A stretch of DNA of 64,000 nt from Streptomyces pyxinae (GTDB lineage: Bacteria; Actinomycetota; Actinomycetes; Streptomycetales; Streptomycetaceae): NCBI RefSeq assembly GCF_024756275.1, contig NZ_JANUGQ010000008.1, positions 1-64,000 on the forward strand. The letters run 5' to 3'. The notes beneath the pieces are model-generated. The model was given only the letters and a program-made list of their open reading frames with translations, had not been told where the DNA came from and did not search any database. Positions 1 to 14,820 of the stretch are shown one piece after another. The position numbers were made by a program, and so were the translations under genes. How positions within the stretch are numbered: position 1 is the first letter of the stretch; each line of letters begins with the position of its first letter.

Positions 1-5580
<5,580 letters not shown>

Positions 5581-5586
5581 GCGCCC

Positions 5587-5651
5587 GGGAGATCCCGCCG
5601 GGCCCCGGTGGCCCCGGTGGGCCGTGGGGACTCGCCCCGGCGGGATCTCCC
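5587..5651 (+). terminator. Hairpin terminator after the pullulanase gene
   Basis: Perfect 16-bp stem: GGGAGATCCCGCCGGG at 5587-5602 pairs with 5636-5651, with a 33-base GC-rich loop, starting 6 bases after the pullulanase stop. The TetR gene converges from the other side, so it may stop both transcripts. Confidence 0.75.
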
Positions 5652-5723
5652 GACGGGGCCCGCCATTCGGCGCCCGGTGACCGGGCGGGGTCCCGGGGGC
5701 CCCGCCGGTCGGCGCTCGGTGGG

Positions 5724-6440
5724 TCAGGAGGGCACCGGCTCTGGGTCCGCAGCCGCCAGCAGCGCCCCGAGCCGGCCGGCCAGGTCCCCGAGCGGACCAC
5801 CGGCCGACGCACCGGCCAGCAGCCGCGCCGCCAGTGCCGCCAGCTCCTCGTCGTACGCGGCGCTCACCGCCACCATCGCCGCGAAGTCGCCCACCAGCCG
5901 GGCCTCCAGTTCGGCGCGGTCCACCCGCCGCCCGTCCAGCCAGAGCAGCGCCGTCGACTCCACGAGCGACACCCAGGAGCGCACCACCAGCTCCAGCCTG
6001 GCCGACGGCCCGGTCACCTCCAGATGCGCCAGGATCTGTTCGTACGCCGCCTGCCGCACCCCGTCCACCAGGGCCGAGGCGGTGGAGGAACCGGCCGCCG
6101 GGCCCCCGCGCAGCAGGGCCGAGAAGCCCGGGCCGTGGTCCTCCACGAAGTCGAAGACCCGTCCCATCACCCGCAGCAGCCGGGCCCCGACCGGCCCCTC
6201 CGGGGGCTCGGTGAGCCGGGCCGTCAGATCGTCGGCCGCCCGGCGCAGCGCCGCCTCGTAGAGGCTCAGCTTGCCGGGGAAGTAGTGGTAGACCAGCGGC
6301 CGGGAGATTCCCGCGGCGGCGGCGATCTCGTCGATCGCGACCTCCTCGGGCGAGCGGCGGCTGAACAACTCCAGCGCCACCCCGATCAGCTGCTGCCTGC
6401 GCTCCTCGACACCCATCCGTCGCCGCACCCCGGTCGTCAT
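5724..6440 (-). CDS. TetR-family transcriptional regulator
   Basis: 238 aa. The N-terminal TetR helix-turn-helix spans about residues 10-60, with ISRPLVYHYFPGKLSLYEA as the recognition-helix signature. The rest is an all-helical ligand/dimer domain. The ATG at 6438-6440 is preferred because a TACGCT -10 element lies 6 bases in front of it, which fits a leaderless transcript. The alternative ATG at 6414-6416 is possible. The gene is divergent from the membrane-protein gene at 6505 and probably regulates it or itself. The ligand cannot be told from sequence. Confidence 0.9.
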   Translation of the reverse strand: MTTGVRRRMGVEERRQQLIGVALELFSRRSPEEVAIDEIAAAAGISRPLVYHYFPGKLSLYEAALRRAADDLTARLTEPPEGPVGARLLRVMGRVFDFVEDHGPGFSALLRGGPAAGSSTASALVDGVRQAAYEQILAHLEVTGPSARLELVVRSWVSLVESTALLWLDGRRVDRAELEARLVGDFAAMVAVSAAYDEELAALAARLLAGASAGGPLGDLAGRLGALLAAADPEPVPS

Positions 6441-6445
6441 ACGGA

Positions 6446-6497
6446 CAGCGTAACCGGGGGTTTTCGAACGATGGGGTGTGCAGCTTCCGTTACGCTG
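6446..6497. promoter_or_regulatory. Mirror-image divergent leaderless promoters / candidate TetR operator
   Basis: CAGCGTAAC at 6446-6454 and GTTACGCTG at 6489-6497 form a perfect 9-bp inverted repeat with a 34-bp spacer. Read outwards, each arm supplies TACGCT as a -10 hexamer, 6 bases before the TetR ATG on the minus strand and 8 bases before the ATG at 6505 on the plus strand. Both transcripts should be leaderless. The symmetry also makes the arms plausible binding sites for the adjacent TetR protein. The promoter reading is better supported than the operator reading. Confidence 0.6.
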
Positions 6498-6504
6498 CCG
6501 GACC

Positions 6505-7041
6505 ATGACCGCCCCCGAATCCGCCCCCGGAACCAGCCCCGGTAGACCCCCCGCGCCCGCCCCGGATCCCGAGCCAGGCCCCGCGCCCGGGACCGAGTCC
6601 GGCCCGGAGCCGACAGCCGTCCCCGAGCCGGGACCCGATCCCGAGCCGATGGCCGGTCCGCGATCGGCACCCGGCCGGGAACCGGCGGCCGCTCCGGGCC
6701 CGGAGCCGATATCCGTCCGGGAGCCGGGGCCCGACCCCGCGCCCGGCTCCGCCCCCGTCCTCGCCCCCGATGCCGGGGCGCCGAGGCGGCTCACCCCGCG
6801 CCAGGCGCGGCGGCTGCGGGTCACCGCCGCCACCGTGCTGCTGGTGGCGCTGGCGGTGCTGCTGGTGCTCCGGCTCGCCGAGCGCACCTCGGTGCTGGTG
6901 GTCGGCGTCTACGGACTCGCCATGATCCTCTGCGGGGTGGTGATCGAGCTCAGCCGGAACGGCCGTACCCGGCTGGGGACCTGGCTGCTCACCGGGGGAC
7001 TGCTCGCCGCGCTCGCCGCCGACTGGCTGCTGCTGCCCTGA
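6505..7041 (+). CDS. Small membrane protein with disordered Pro/Gly/Glu N-terminus
   Basis: 178 aa, not recognised as a named family. Residues 1-95 are low complexity (repeated GP, EP and PGP motifs) and likely disordered in the cytoplasm. Residues 100-178 hold three hydrophobic segments: a Val/Leu-rich one after RRLRVTAATV, one around VVGVYGLAMILCGVVIEL, and a last one ending at the C-terminal DWLLLP. The start is set by the leaderless -10 TACGCT at 6491-6496. The gene is divergent from the TetR gene, which suggests it is that regulator's target. Confidence 0.75.
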   Translation: MTAPESAPGTSPGRPPAPAPDPEPGPAPGTESGPEPTAVPEPGPDPEPMAGPRSAPGREPAAAPGPEPISVREPGPDPAPGSAPVLAPDAGAPRRLTPRQARRLRVTAATVLLVALAVLLVLRLAERTSVLVVGVYGLAMILCGVVIELSRNGRTRLGTWLLTGGLLAALAADWLLLP

Positions 7042-7084
7042 CCCGGGGACCGGCGGGACCGGCCCCGGACTCAGCGGCCCGGGA

Positions 7085-9007
7085 TCAGTGCAGCGCCTCG
7101 GCCTCGGTGCCGTCCTCCAGGGTGCCGGTCAGCTTGGCGCGGGCCGCCGCCGCCCGGTCGGTCGCCACGGTGAGCAGCCGCATGTCCGACTCGCCCTCCA
7201 CCCCGCCGGTCACGGTCAGCGACGCGACGCCCGCGCTGCCCGCCGCCACCAGGTACCAGTTCTTCCGCTCCGGCGACTGCCAGAGGACCCCGGCCAGCAC
7301 CCGGGCCTCCCGCTCCCCGCAGGCGAGCGAGTCCACCGCCTTCGCCGCCACCGCGCCGGGCGCCCCCGGCTTGGCGCCCGGCGCCTGGAACTGGGCCACC
7401 ACCGTGGTGCCCGCGCCGCGCCAGGTCTCCGCGCGGGTGCAGACCCAGGAGGCCCGGCCTCCCGACTCGGGCAGCTCCTGCTGGGCGAACCGCCAGGAGT
7501 TGACCGACCGTACGCCCTGGGCGCGGACGGCGGGCAGCAGACAGGCAGTCCGGGACCACTCCTTCCGCGCCGACGTGCCGGTCACGTCCGTCCGCTCGGC
7601 GGGTGGGCCCGAGGTCAGCCGGGCCGGGACGATCTCCCCGAGGTCGCTGAGCGTCCGGGTGGCCTCCTCGTCCCGCAGCTCCAGCGCGTCCCACCCCTTG
7701 CAGGTGCTCACCGCGACCGGGCTGACCAGCGCGTCGGTGACCCCCCGCGCGTCCCGGGGCAGCGGGCGCGGCCCGGCCGCCGGGTCCAGCAGATCGCGCA
7801 CCGACGCCTCCCGCACCCAGGGGGCGGTCAGATAGCGGACATTGGCGTTGACGCGGCCGACCACCAGCGCCTCCGCACCGGCCATGTCCGCCCCGTCGGT
7901 CCGGGCGAAGTCCAGCGCCGCGCCCGCCGAACCGTCCTTGGGCTCGGCGTACCGCACCACCCGCAGTCCGTCGTGGAAGAGCACCACCCTGGCCCGGTCC
8001 ACCACGCCCGCGAAGAGCAGCTGGGGCGGGCCCATCGGCGGCCCGGGCAGGGTGCCGGGGGTGGCCGACGCCTGCACCGAACCGCCCGGCCGCGCCCACA
8101 CCGCCAGCGCCCGCCGCAACAGCTCCTGATCGCCCCGCGATTCACCGCGCGCGGGCCAGACGGTGAAGTCCGTACGCGGCGACTTCCGCCAGGCGCTCGC
8201 CGCCACCTTCCGTACGTTCGCCGGGTTGAGCGCCGCCTCCGACACCGGGTTGCGGGCGTACGGCGGGGCCGCAGCGCCGTCCGGGCCCCAGCCGCCCCCG
8301 CCCGGCAATCCGAGCAGCCCCGCGCACACCACGGCCGCCGCCAGCGCCGCCAGACCGGCCCGGGTGTGCTGTCTGCGGCGGCGCAGATCGGTGGGACGGG
8401 CCCGCAGCGAGCAGGGGTCGAACTCGGCCGACTCCAGCAGCCCGTGCGGCACCGCGACCCGGTTCGCCTCGGCCAGCGCCCGCTTGGGCTGCGCCACCCC
8501 GGCGGCGGCCAGCACCCGCAGCACCTCCGGATCGCCCTGCCGCTCCAGACCGCGCAGCACCACCACCGCCCGCGCCGCCCCGGAGAGCCCGCCGAGCCGC
8601 TGGTCGAGCGCCATCTCGTCGGTGCCGCCCGCGCGCGGGGCGAGCCGCAGCCCCCAGACCCGGGGCAGCAGCGGGGGCAGCTGCGCCCGCCGGGGCAGCC
8701 CGAGCCGGCCGCGCGGGCCGCCCGCCTCCAGTGCCTGGCGGAGCACCTGGGCGCGGAGGAAGGCGTACCCGGGGTCCCCCGCGTCCTCGGCCCGCCGGGC
8801 CCCGGGGACCCCGGCCGCGGCGTCCTTGCGGCGCGGCAGCGAGCGCTGCACCAGGGCATGGGCGGTCAGCACCCGGCGGCCGCGCTCCAGCGACGGCGGC
8901 AGCACCAGATAGGCGATGCGCACCAGCCGGGGATAGTGCTCGACCAGCGCTGCCTCGGCCCGGCCGAGGTCGACGGGGGAGGGTGCGACGAGATCCTGGG
9001 TGCTCAC
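7085..9007 (-). CDS. Sigma-factor-like N-terminal domain fused to a membrane-anchored extracytoplasmic domain (unknown function)
   Basis: 640 aa, GTG start. Residues 15-200 resemble a worn sigma-70 arrangement: AALVEHYPRLVRIAYLVLP looks like region 2, and GLSGAARAVVVLRGLE followed by a helix-turn-helix-like stretch looks like region 4. After a basic stretch (RRRRQHTR) comes one transmembrane segment at about 217-237. The remaining ~400 residues would lie outside the membrane and contain several Cys (for example STCKGWDAL and WSRTACLLPAV), suggesting disulphides. I recognise no catalytic motif. It might be a membrane-tethered regulator or a protein that reused a sigma fold. It lies head to tail downstream of the GH89 gene, 49 bases away. 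Confidence 0.8.
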   Translation of the reverse strand: MSTQDLVAPSPVDLGRAEAALVEHYPRLVRIAYLVLPPSLERGRRVLTAHALVQRSLPRRKDAAAGVPGARRAEDAGDPGYAFLRAQVLRQALEAGGPRGRLGLPRRAQLPPLLPRVWGLRLAPRAGGTDEMALDQRLGGLSGAARAVVVLRGLERQGDPEVLRVLAAAGVAQPKRALAEANRVAVPHGLLESAEFDPCSLRARPTDLRRRRQHTRAGLAALAAAVVCAGLLGLPGGGGWGPDGAAAPPYARNPVSEAALNPANVRKVAASAWRKSPRTDFTVWPARGESRGDQELLRRALAVWARPGGSVQASATPGTLPGPPMGPPQLLFAGVVDRARVVLFHDGLRVVRYAEPKDGSAGAALDFARTDGADMAGAEALVVGRVNANVRYLTAPWVREASVRDLLDPAAGPRPLPRDARGVTDALVSPVAVSTCKGWDALELRDEEATRTLSDLGEIVPARLTSGPPAERTDVTGTSARKEWSRTACLLPAVRAQGVRSVNSWRFAQQELPESGGRASWVCTRAETWRGAGTTVVAQFQAPGAKPGAPGAVAAKAVDSLACGEREARVLAGVLWQSPERKNWYLVAAGSAGVASLTVTGGVEGESDMRLLTVATDRAAAARAKLTGTLEDGTEAEALH

Positions 9008-9056
9008 TTTGAGCAGAACGAGCGAATCCCGTCCCGGTTATGGGTGTGTCTCCGCA

Positions 9057-12000
9057 TCAATGAACCAGGCCGCCGAGGCCCCCCAGGCCGCTGAAGACCG
9101 CCGTGCCCCGGGCGCCGGAGCCCCCGTGGGCGGCGGTCATGAACAGCCCCGCGTCGGCCGCCGGGGGGAGGCCGGGCGGCCGGACGGAGGCGACCGGGCG
9201 CCAGCTCGTACCGCCGTCGGTGGAGCAGGAACCGGTGACCTCCGGCCCGCTCCGGGCCAGCCGCAGCAGCACCGGGACGCGCACCCCGGCCAGCCGGAGC
9301 TGGGTGTCCGGCGCCCCGTCGCCGTCCGCGTCGTACGCCAGCACCACCCCGTTGGCCGGGGTCACCGCCAGGGTGAGGAAGCCGGGGGCGCCGGGCTCGG
9401 CGAGCCGGGCGCGCACCACCAGACCGGCCCGCGCCCAGGGCCCGGTGGTGTCCTGCTCGTCCACCCGGACGGTGAGCACCGCGCCGTCCGGCAGGCCGCC
9501 CGGCCGGAACAGGGCCCCGAACTCGGCGGTGGACCTCCACAGGTCCTGGCCGCCGCCGCCGATCCCGTACCGCGCGTCCGGACCGGTGCCGAGCTGCCCG
9601 AAGACCGCCTCATTGGTGGTGTGGACGGACCAGCCGGGCTCCAGCGGGCCGGCCAGCCACAGCCTGCCGGGGTGCACGGTGGTGACCGGGGGCTCGCCCC
9701 CGGGGCCGTACCGCGCGGAGAGTTCGTACGGCAGCGGCTCCACAGGACGGACCAGCGGCCGGTCCGGTACGGTGATCCGCCACTCGGCGGCGGCGCTCCC
9801 GGCCGCCGGGACGGGCCCCACCTCCCGGGGCGGCCGGGCGCCGGTCCCGGGGACGTCCAGTGCCAGCCGGACCGGGCCGGTGGCGCGCAGCCCGTTGAGG
9901 TTGCGGAAGACGGCGGTGACCCGGGCGGTGGCACCGGGCGCCAGGGCCCCGGGCTCACCGGTGACGGTCACCCCGCCCTGGTAGGGGGCGCGGGCGAGCA
10001 CCGCGTGGACCCGCCGGGCGGTGCGGTACGGGTCCCCGGTCGGCCGGAGCGGATACGGCTCGGTGCGCCGGGTCCACGCCTCCTCGGCGGCGTACCAGTC
10101 GAACCGGCCCGCCGGCTCCGGCTCCCGGCCCGCCGGGTCCCGGTCCGACTCCCGGTCCCGGTCCCGGTCCCGGTCCAGCGCGTCGGCCAGCGCGCCCAAG
10201 TACGCGTCCCACTGCGGCAGATGGACATCCGCGATCAGCCCGGACCAGTCGCGGTTGGCGTAGTTGGCGAGGTGCCCGGCGTCGGCGGTCGGCCGGTCGG
10301 CCCAGGTGGTGATCAGCGCCCGGGCGGTGCGCTCCCGGCCCTCCCGCCGGGCGTCCGCCAGCCACGGCCCGAGCAGGAACGCCCGGTGGCAGCCGGCCAT
10401 CTCGTCGCTGAGCCGCATCAGCCGCAGCCAGAGCCGGGACAGCGCCCGGAAGGCGTCGGCGTCCTTCCGTCCGTACGCCGCCCTGAGCTGCCCGATCAGC
10501 GTCCAGGAGCGGTTGGCGAGCGCCTGCCGGGCGAGGTCGGTGAGATCGTGCCGGTAGGCGTCCGAGCGGCGCAGTGGTTCCCGTACGGCGAGCAGGGCGG
10601 CGAACGCCCGGTCGAAGGCGGGCAGATCGTAGGCGGGGGAGTGGGTGGCGTAGTACGCCCCCGAGGCGGCGGTCAGGCTCGGCCGGGCGGCGAAGACCGA
10701 GTCGTGCGGCCGGCCGTCCCGGCTGGTGATCCGGTACGCGGTCTCCCGCAGCACCCCGAACGCCTCGGCAGCCGCCGGGTCCTGGCCGCCGTAGCGCAGC
10801 GCCGCGTACTCCGTGAACCAGCGCTCCCGGTCCACCGGCTCGTTTCGCCAGGCCAGTTCGGAGAACAGCTCGAAGGCGGCCGGGTCGCGCTCGGCCGCCT
10901 CGGGCATGTACGCCGTCCCGGCGAGCGCCGAGCCCGGCCGGTCGCGCCAGGCGGTGAACCGCGCGCTCCACTGGTGGGTGCGGGCGCCCAGGGTGGTGCG
11001 GCCACCGAAGTTGGGGATGCTCCCGAAGGCGTACGGGACGCCGCCCCAGTCCCGCTCCCGGTCGGTGACCGACTCCAGGTCGGAGAGGCCGTCCACCACC
11101 AGCGTCCGGTCCCGGTCGAGCGCGTCGAGCAGCTCCCGGCGCGGATTGGCCTGCCAGCCGAGCAGCACCCAGGTGGCGTCCGGCCGGGCGGCGCGCAACG
11201 CGCCCTGCACCGCCCGGGCGGCCTCCGGCACCGGTACGTCCCCTGCGGTGCCGCCCTCGTGGAGCAGGTCCATCTTGAACAGCCGGGCCGGACCGAAGAG
11301 TTCCTTCTGGTGGCGGTAGAAGGCGGCGGCCACCGCCCGGAACGCGGGGGTGCGCGGATCGAGCCAGTCGGGGCGCCGCAGCCCGGCCCAGACGCCCTGG
11401 GGCACGGTCCGGGCGCCCGGGTTCCGGGTGGTGAAGTCCTCCGGGACGGTGCCGAAGTATCCCGGCAGCACCGGCTCCATGCCCAGCTCGCGCAGCCGGT
11501 CGCAGATCCGGCGGCCCAGCTCGGTCCGGCGGCCCAGCAGTGCCGGATCCACCGGTCCGCCGTAGCCGCTCATGTTCTGGAGCAACCACCAGGGCTGGTG
11601 GGAGGGGGCGGGCAGCCAGGCGCGGGCCTCGGCGCCGGAGTAGCCGAACTCCTGGAGCAGCCGGTGGTACACCGCCTCCTGTCCGGCGGTGACCAGCACC
11701 TCGTTGCAGCCGTGCAGGGCCAGGACGTCGATCAGCCGCTCCCAGCGGGGCCAGTCGGCGTACGGGGCGGTGTAGCCGTCGTGGGTGTCGTTGAGCGCGA
11801 ACCGGTGCGGCACGGTGGCCCGGCGCTCCAGCGGCCGGCCGGGCGCGGGAAGCCGGTCCGGCAGCTCCACCCGGCTGCCGGCCCAGGAGAGATGCGCCCC
11901 GGCGGCGTACTTGAGATACCAGTGGACACCGGTCAGCAGGGTGGCCGCCCCGGTGCCCGCCACCTCGACGCGGCCGGTGGTGCCGGCGACCCGGAACCGG

Positions 12001-12278
12001 TCGGGGCTCCCGGCGGCCTCCCCGGGCAGCGGGCGCAGCCGGAACTGCCCGGCGTGGTGCGGCAGCAGCCGCCGCAGCGCCGCCCGCGCGGCGGCGGTGG
12101 GATCGGCGCCTCCGGGGCCCGTACGCTCCGGGCCGTCCGCCCGGGCGGGAACCGCCGTACCGGCCGGCGTCGTACCGGATGCCGCCGCGGCGGGGGCCGT
12201 ACCGGAGACCGGGAGGGCGGCGGCCGCACCGACCGCCCCGGCGCCGCTCAGCAGCGCGCGTCTCGACACTCGGGCCAT
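9057..12278 (-). CDS. Secreted alpha-N-acetylglucosaminidase (GH89, NAGLU-like)
   Basis: 1073 aa exported glycosidase expected to remove terminal alpha-linked N-acetylglucosamine from glycans. The N-terminus carries a Tat signal (VSRRALLSGAGAVGAAAAL). The NAGLU order follows: an N-terminal domain with a GVHWYLKY-type motif, a TIM barrel with WERLIDVLALHGCNEVLVTA, HQPWWLLQNMSGYGG, FKMDLLHEGGTAGD and ATWVLLGWQANP, then a helical C-domain. About 200 further residues at the C-terminus form a concanavalin-like beta domain (GPWARAGLVVRARL ... SCSTDGGTSWRPVASV). The ATG at 12276-12278 is preceded by AGGAGG at good spacing. Animal NAGLU is about 740 aa, so the C-terminal addition is a bacterial feature. 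The natural substrate is not evident. Confidence 0.93.
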   Translation of the reverse strand: MARVSRRALLSGAGAVGAAAALPVSGTAPAAAASGTTPAGTAVPARADGPERTGPGGADPTAAARAALRRLLPHHAGQFRLRPLPGEAAGSPDRFRVAGTTGRVEVAGTGAATLLTGVHWYLKYAAGAHLSWAGSRVELPDRLPAPGRPLERRATVPHRFALNDTHDGYTAPYADWPRWERLIDVLALHGCNEVLVTAGQEAVYHRLLQEFGYSGAEARAWLPAPSHQPWWLLQNMSGYGGPVDPALLGRRTELGRRICDRLRELGMEPVLPGYFGTVPEDFTTRNPGARTVPQGVWAGLRRPDWLDPRTPAFRAVAAAFYRHQKELFGPARLFKMDLLHEGGTAGDVPVPEAARAVQGALRAARPDATWVLLGWQANPRRELLDALDRDRTLVVDGLSDLESVTDRERDWGGVPYAFGSIPNFGGRTTLGARTHQWSARFTAWRDRPGSALAGTAYMPEAAERDPAAFELFSELAWRNEPVDRERWFTEYAALRYGGQDPAAAEAFGVLRETAYRITSRDGRPHDSVFAARPSLTAASGAYYATHSPAYDLPAFDRAFAALLAVREPLRRSDAYRHDLTDLARQALANRSWTLIGQLRAAYGRKDADAFRALSRLWLRLMRLSDEMAGCHRAFLLGPWLADARREGRERTARALITTWADRPTADAGHLANYANRDWSGLIADVHLPQWDAYLGALADALDRDRDRDRESDRDPAGREPEPAGRFDWYAAEEAWTRRTEPYPLRPTGDPYRTARRVHAVLARAPYQGGVTVTGEPGALAPGATARVTAVFRNLNGLRATGPVRLALDVPGTGARPPREVGPVPAAGSAAAEWRITVPDRPLVRPVEPLPYELSARYGPGGEPPVTTVHPGRLWLAGPLEPGWSVHTTNEAVFGQLGTGPDARYGIGGGGQDLWRSTAEFGALFRPGGLPDGAVLTVRVDEQDTTGPWARAGLVVRARLAEPGAPGFLTLAVTPANGVVLAYDADGDGAPDTQLRLAGVRVPVLLRLARSGPEVTGSCSTDGGTSWRPVASVRPPGLPPAADAGLFMTAAHGGSGARGTAVFSGLGGLGGLVH

Positions 12279-12372
12279 GGCACCGTCCTCCTGAGCGTTT
12301 CTGACGGAGCGTCATTTGTGGAGGCTTCGCACGTTACTCGCCGTCCGGCCCCGGAGCGGGGACCCGGACCGG

Positions 12373-12378
12373 CAGGAT
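12373..12378 (+). promoter_or_regulatory. -10 element (CAGGAT) of a leaderless transcript
   Basis: CAGGAT lies 6 bases upstream of the ATG at 12385, the spacing seen in leaderless Streptomyces transcripts. It supports 12385 rather than an upstream start. Confidence 0.5.
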
Positions 12379-12384
12379 GGCCGG

Positions 12385-12960
12385 ATGCGTACGGAACGAA
12401 CTCGTGTGGCAGTGGTGGCCGCCGTACTGGTGGCCCTGGGTCTCCCCGCCGTCGCGGCGTGCGGAACGGGCGGCGAGGAGCCCGACGGGCCCCCGAGGAC
12501 CGCGACCGGCTCGCTGGAGGAACTGGCCGAGCGGGCGAAGTGCGTGCCGGACATGGGCACCCAGGCGCAGGAGCTGCGCCAGGCCAACTGCGCGACGGAG
12601 GACGGGAAGTACGTGCTGACCACCTTCGCCACCGACCGTGGCCAGCGGGAGTGGATCAACGAGGCCAATGACTACGGCGGCGCCTATCTGGTCGGCCGCA
12701 AGTGGGTGGCCGCCGGCGACCGGCCGGTGGTCGAGGCGGTACGCAACCGGCTGGGCGGCGAGCTGGAGGTGGCCGAGGGCCACCACGGCGGCGGATCCAC
12801 CGGCGGCGGCGCCGCGCCCACGGGCTCCGGCCCGGACGACGGCTCCGGCCCGGACGACGGCTCCGGTTCGGACGACGGCTCCGGCTCGTCCTCCGGCTCC
12901 GGCTCGGGCGACGGGGAGCACGCCGACGGCCACGCGGGCGCGGGTCACCACGGAGGCTGA
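12385..12960 (+). CDS. Lipoprotein with acidic Gly/Ser/Asp-rich tail
   Basis: 191 aa. The signal (RTERTRVAVVAAVLVAL) ends in a lipobox (PAVAAC), so the mature protein should be lipid-anchored to the outer face of the membrane. The folded part (about residues 40-135) contains two more Cys (AKCVPDM, QANCATEDG) likely to form a disulphide, and a WINEANDYGGAYLVGRKW segment. The last ~60 residues are a GSGPDD/GSGSDD repeat followed by a His-rich end (HADGHAGAGHHGG) that could bind metal. No family name recognised. It is divergent from the GH89 gene. Confidence 0.8.
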   Translation: MRTERTRVAVVAAVLVALGLPAVAACGTGGEEPDGPPRTATGSLEELAERAKCVPDMGTQAQELRQANCATEDGKYVLTTFATDRGQREWINEANDYGGAYLVGRKWVAAGDRPVVEAVRNRLGGELEVAEGHHGGGSTGGGAAPTGSGPDDGSGPDDGSGSDDGSGSSSGSGSGDGEHADGHAGAGHHGG

Positions 12961-12985
12961 GCCCCCCGGTCGTGCCACGACGCCG

Positions 12986-13020
12986 GAGAGTCCCCCGCGT
13001 ACCGTACGCGGGGGACTCTC
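12986..13020. terminator. Bidirectional hairpin between convergent genes
   Basis: Perfect 16-bp stem (GAGAGTCCCCCGCGTA at 12986-13001 with 13005-13020) and a 3-base loop CCG, placed between the lipoprotein gene (+) and the DUF1996 gene (-). Confidence 0.8.
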
Positions 13021-13065
13021 GGGGTCAGGTCCCCGTCCCGGGGGCGGGGCGGGGTGGCGCGGTGC

Positions 13066-14610
13066 TCAGGCACACCGGCGGCCGGTGTTGACGCAGTTCA
13101 CCACCTGACGCATCAGCCCGTTGCTGAACACATTGATGAAGTCCCCGTGGTCGGTGACCGGCTTGTGCAACTGCTCCGGGAACGAGTCCACGGCGAAGGT
13201 GGCTCCCGCCGGGACGTCGTAGACGATCCGCTGCACCAGCTGCGGGATGGCCCGGAAGCCGGCCGGGCAGCGGCCGTCGCGGCCGGCGAAGGCGACATGG
13301 GTGCGGTGGTTGGCGCTGTCGGTGTTCCGCCCGTCCCAGCAGCTCTGGAAGCTGAAACTGCGCACCACCTGGGAACCCTGCGGGCAGACCGGGTACTTCG
13401 CCTTCAGCTGCCGGTTCTCGAAACCGGTGCAGCTCCAGGAGGCGTTGGCGTTGGCATCGCCGTTGGTGAACGCCTTGGCGTCACCGGTGATGATCCGCAG
13501 GAACTTCGGCATGGCGGTGACCCGGGAGACCGGGCTGCCGACGAAGTTCAGAGTCACCTGGGAGGGGGTGAGGATCTCGCCCACGTTCTGGTCCCGCCCG
13601 CCGCCGTCGGCGTTGGCGTCCTGGTCGTTCCGGCCGTTCTGGAGCCGCAGCACGGGCCAGTAGTAGGTGGACCGGTCGCCCTGGTTGCGGCAGGTGGTCT
13701 CACCGCGCGCCAGGTCGTCGTCACTGGCGAAGGCGTCATTGGCCTGGTTGCCCACGTAGTCGTGCATATGGTGGGCGCCATTGCTGACCCCGGGCGCGAC
13801 GATCACATTGTCCGGGTTGAACTTGCCGTTCTCGTTCCGGCCGCAACTGCTGGTGAAGGTGCCCCGGGAGGCGTTCTGGAGCTGCCTCGGCTTGCGCGCA
13901 TTGGGCCGGACCGACCTGATGTCCGCGAAGTCCGAGGCGACCGGCCCGTTCCCCGCCTGCCCCGCCCCCCGGCCGCCGTTCCCGCCGTTCCCGTTCTGAT
14001 TGTTGCCGTTGCCGTTGCCGTTGCCGTTGTCCCGGGTTCCGCCGCGGTTGTCGCCACCACCGTTGCCGCCGCCCGGGAAACCGTTCTGTCCGTTCCGGCC
14101 CTTGGTCTCCGCCGCCTCCGCGGTCTCGATGCCGTCGTCGTCGGCGCGCAGGGTGCAGGGGGCGAGGGACTCAAGACCCTGAGGCCGCCCGGCGTTCCGG
14201 CCGATGGCGACCGCGATGCGCTCGATGGCGGCCCGCCGCTTGTCCTTCAGCGGATCGAGGACGGCGCTCTCCGCGAACGCCCGGTCCCGCTGCACCTGCT
14301 CCCGCCGGTCCGCGAACCGCTGATACGCCTCGGTGATCTGGGTGTCCATCGCCGCCAGCTCCCGGTCCACCTCGGGGCGTGCCCCCTCGGGGACGTCGGG
14401 CAGCCCGTTGGCGACCTCCGGACAGTCGATCGTGGAGATCCGTGTCGCGGTGTTCACGGTCCGCTGCTCCTGGGGCCCGCCCCCGAACCGGCCCTCGCCC
14501 GCCGAGGCGTAGAAATTGGCGGCCAGCAGCCCGCCCCCGCCCAGTACCAGTGCGGCCGAGGCGGCGATCGCCCGGTTCGCCAGTTTCGACCGTTTACGTG
14601 TGCGTCCCAT
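13066..14610 (-). CDS. DUF1996 domain secreted/surface protein
   Basis: 514 aa. The ATG at 14608-14610 has GGAG 5 bases upstream. A basic N-terminus ([13 protein letters not shown]) leads to one hydrophobic segment ([20 protein letters not shown]), a signal or anchor. Residues ~50-150 include a helical part with [19 protein letters not shown]. Then comes an Asn/Gly low-complexity linker of GN repeats, unusual because it uses many AAC codons. The DUF1996 domain fills the C-terminal ~280 residues, with conserved [17 protein letters not shown] and six or more Cys. DUF1996 proteins are secreted in fungi and actinomycetes and their biochemical role is not established. Confidence 0.88.
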   Translation of the reverse strand: MGRTRKRSKLANRAIAASAALVLGGGGLLAANFYASAGEGRFGGGPQEQRTVNTATRISTIDCPEVANGLPDVPEGARPEVDRELAAMDTQITEAYQRFADRREQVQRDRAFAESAVLDPLKDKRRAAIERIAVAIGRNAGRPQGLESLAPCTLRADDDGIETAEAAETKGRNGQNGFPGGGNGGGDNRGGTRDNGNGNGNGNNQNGNGGNGGRGAGQAGNGPVASDFADIRSVRPNARKPRQLQNASRGTFTSSCGRNENGKFNPDNVIVAPGVSNGAHHMHDYVGNQANDAFASDDDLARGETTCRNQGDRSTYYWPVLRLQNGRNDQDANADGGGRDQNVGEILTPSQVTLNFVGSPVSRVTAMPKFLRIITGDAKAFTNGDANANASWSCTGFENRQLKAKYPVCPQGSQVVRSFSFQSCWDGRNTDSANHRTHVAFAGRDGRCPAGFRAIPQLVQRIVYDVPAGATFAVDSFPEQLHKPVTDHGDFINVFSNGLMRQVVNCVNTGRRCA

Positions 14611-14820
14611 GGAGCTCCAATCCTGGGCGGGAATCCTGGGCGGGTGGGAAACCGCTCCGTTCCATACGGACGGGACGCGCGGGGCGTTCAGCGGCGCACG
14701 GGACCGGCCGGTCTCCGCACCGGACCGGCCGGAAACCGGCCCCGGGGCTCGTGCCCCGGCCCGTACCACCCGCCCCGTACCATCGGCCCCCGGCTCCTCG
14801 GGGCGCCAACCGGCAGGGAA

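Noticed and set aside
9000..12671. Plus-strand frame of about 1220 codons opposite the GH89 gene
   Set aside because: Same GC-shadow effect; no domain features.
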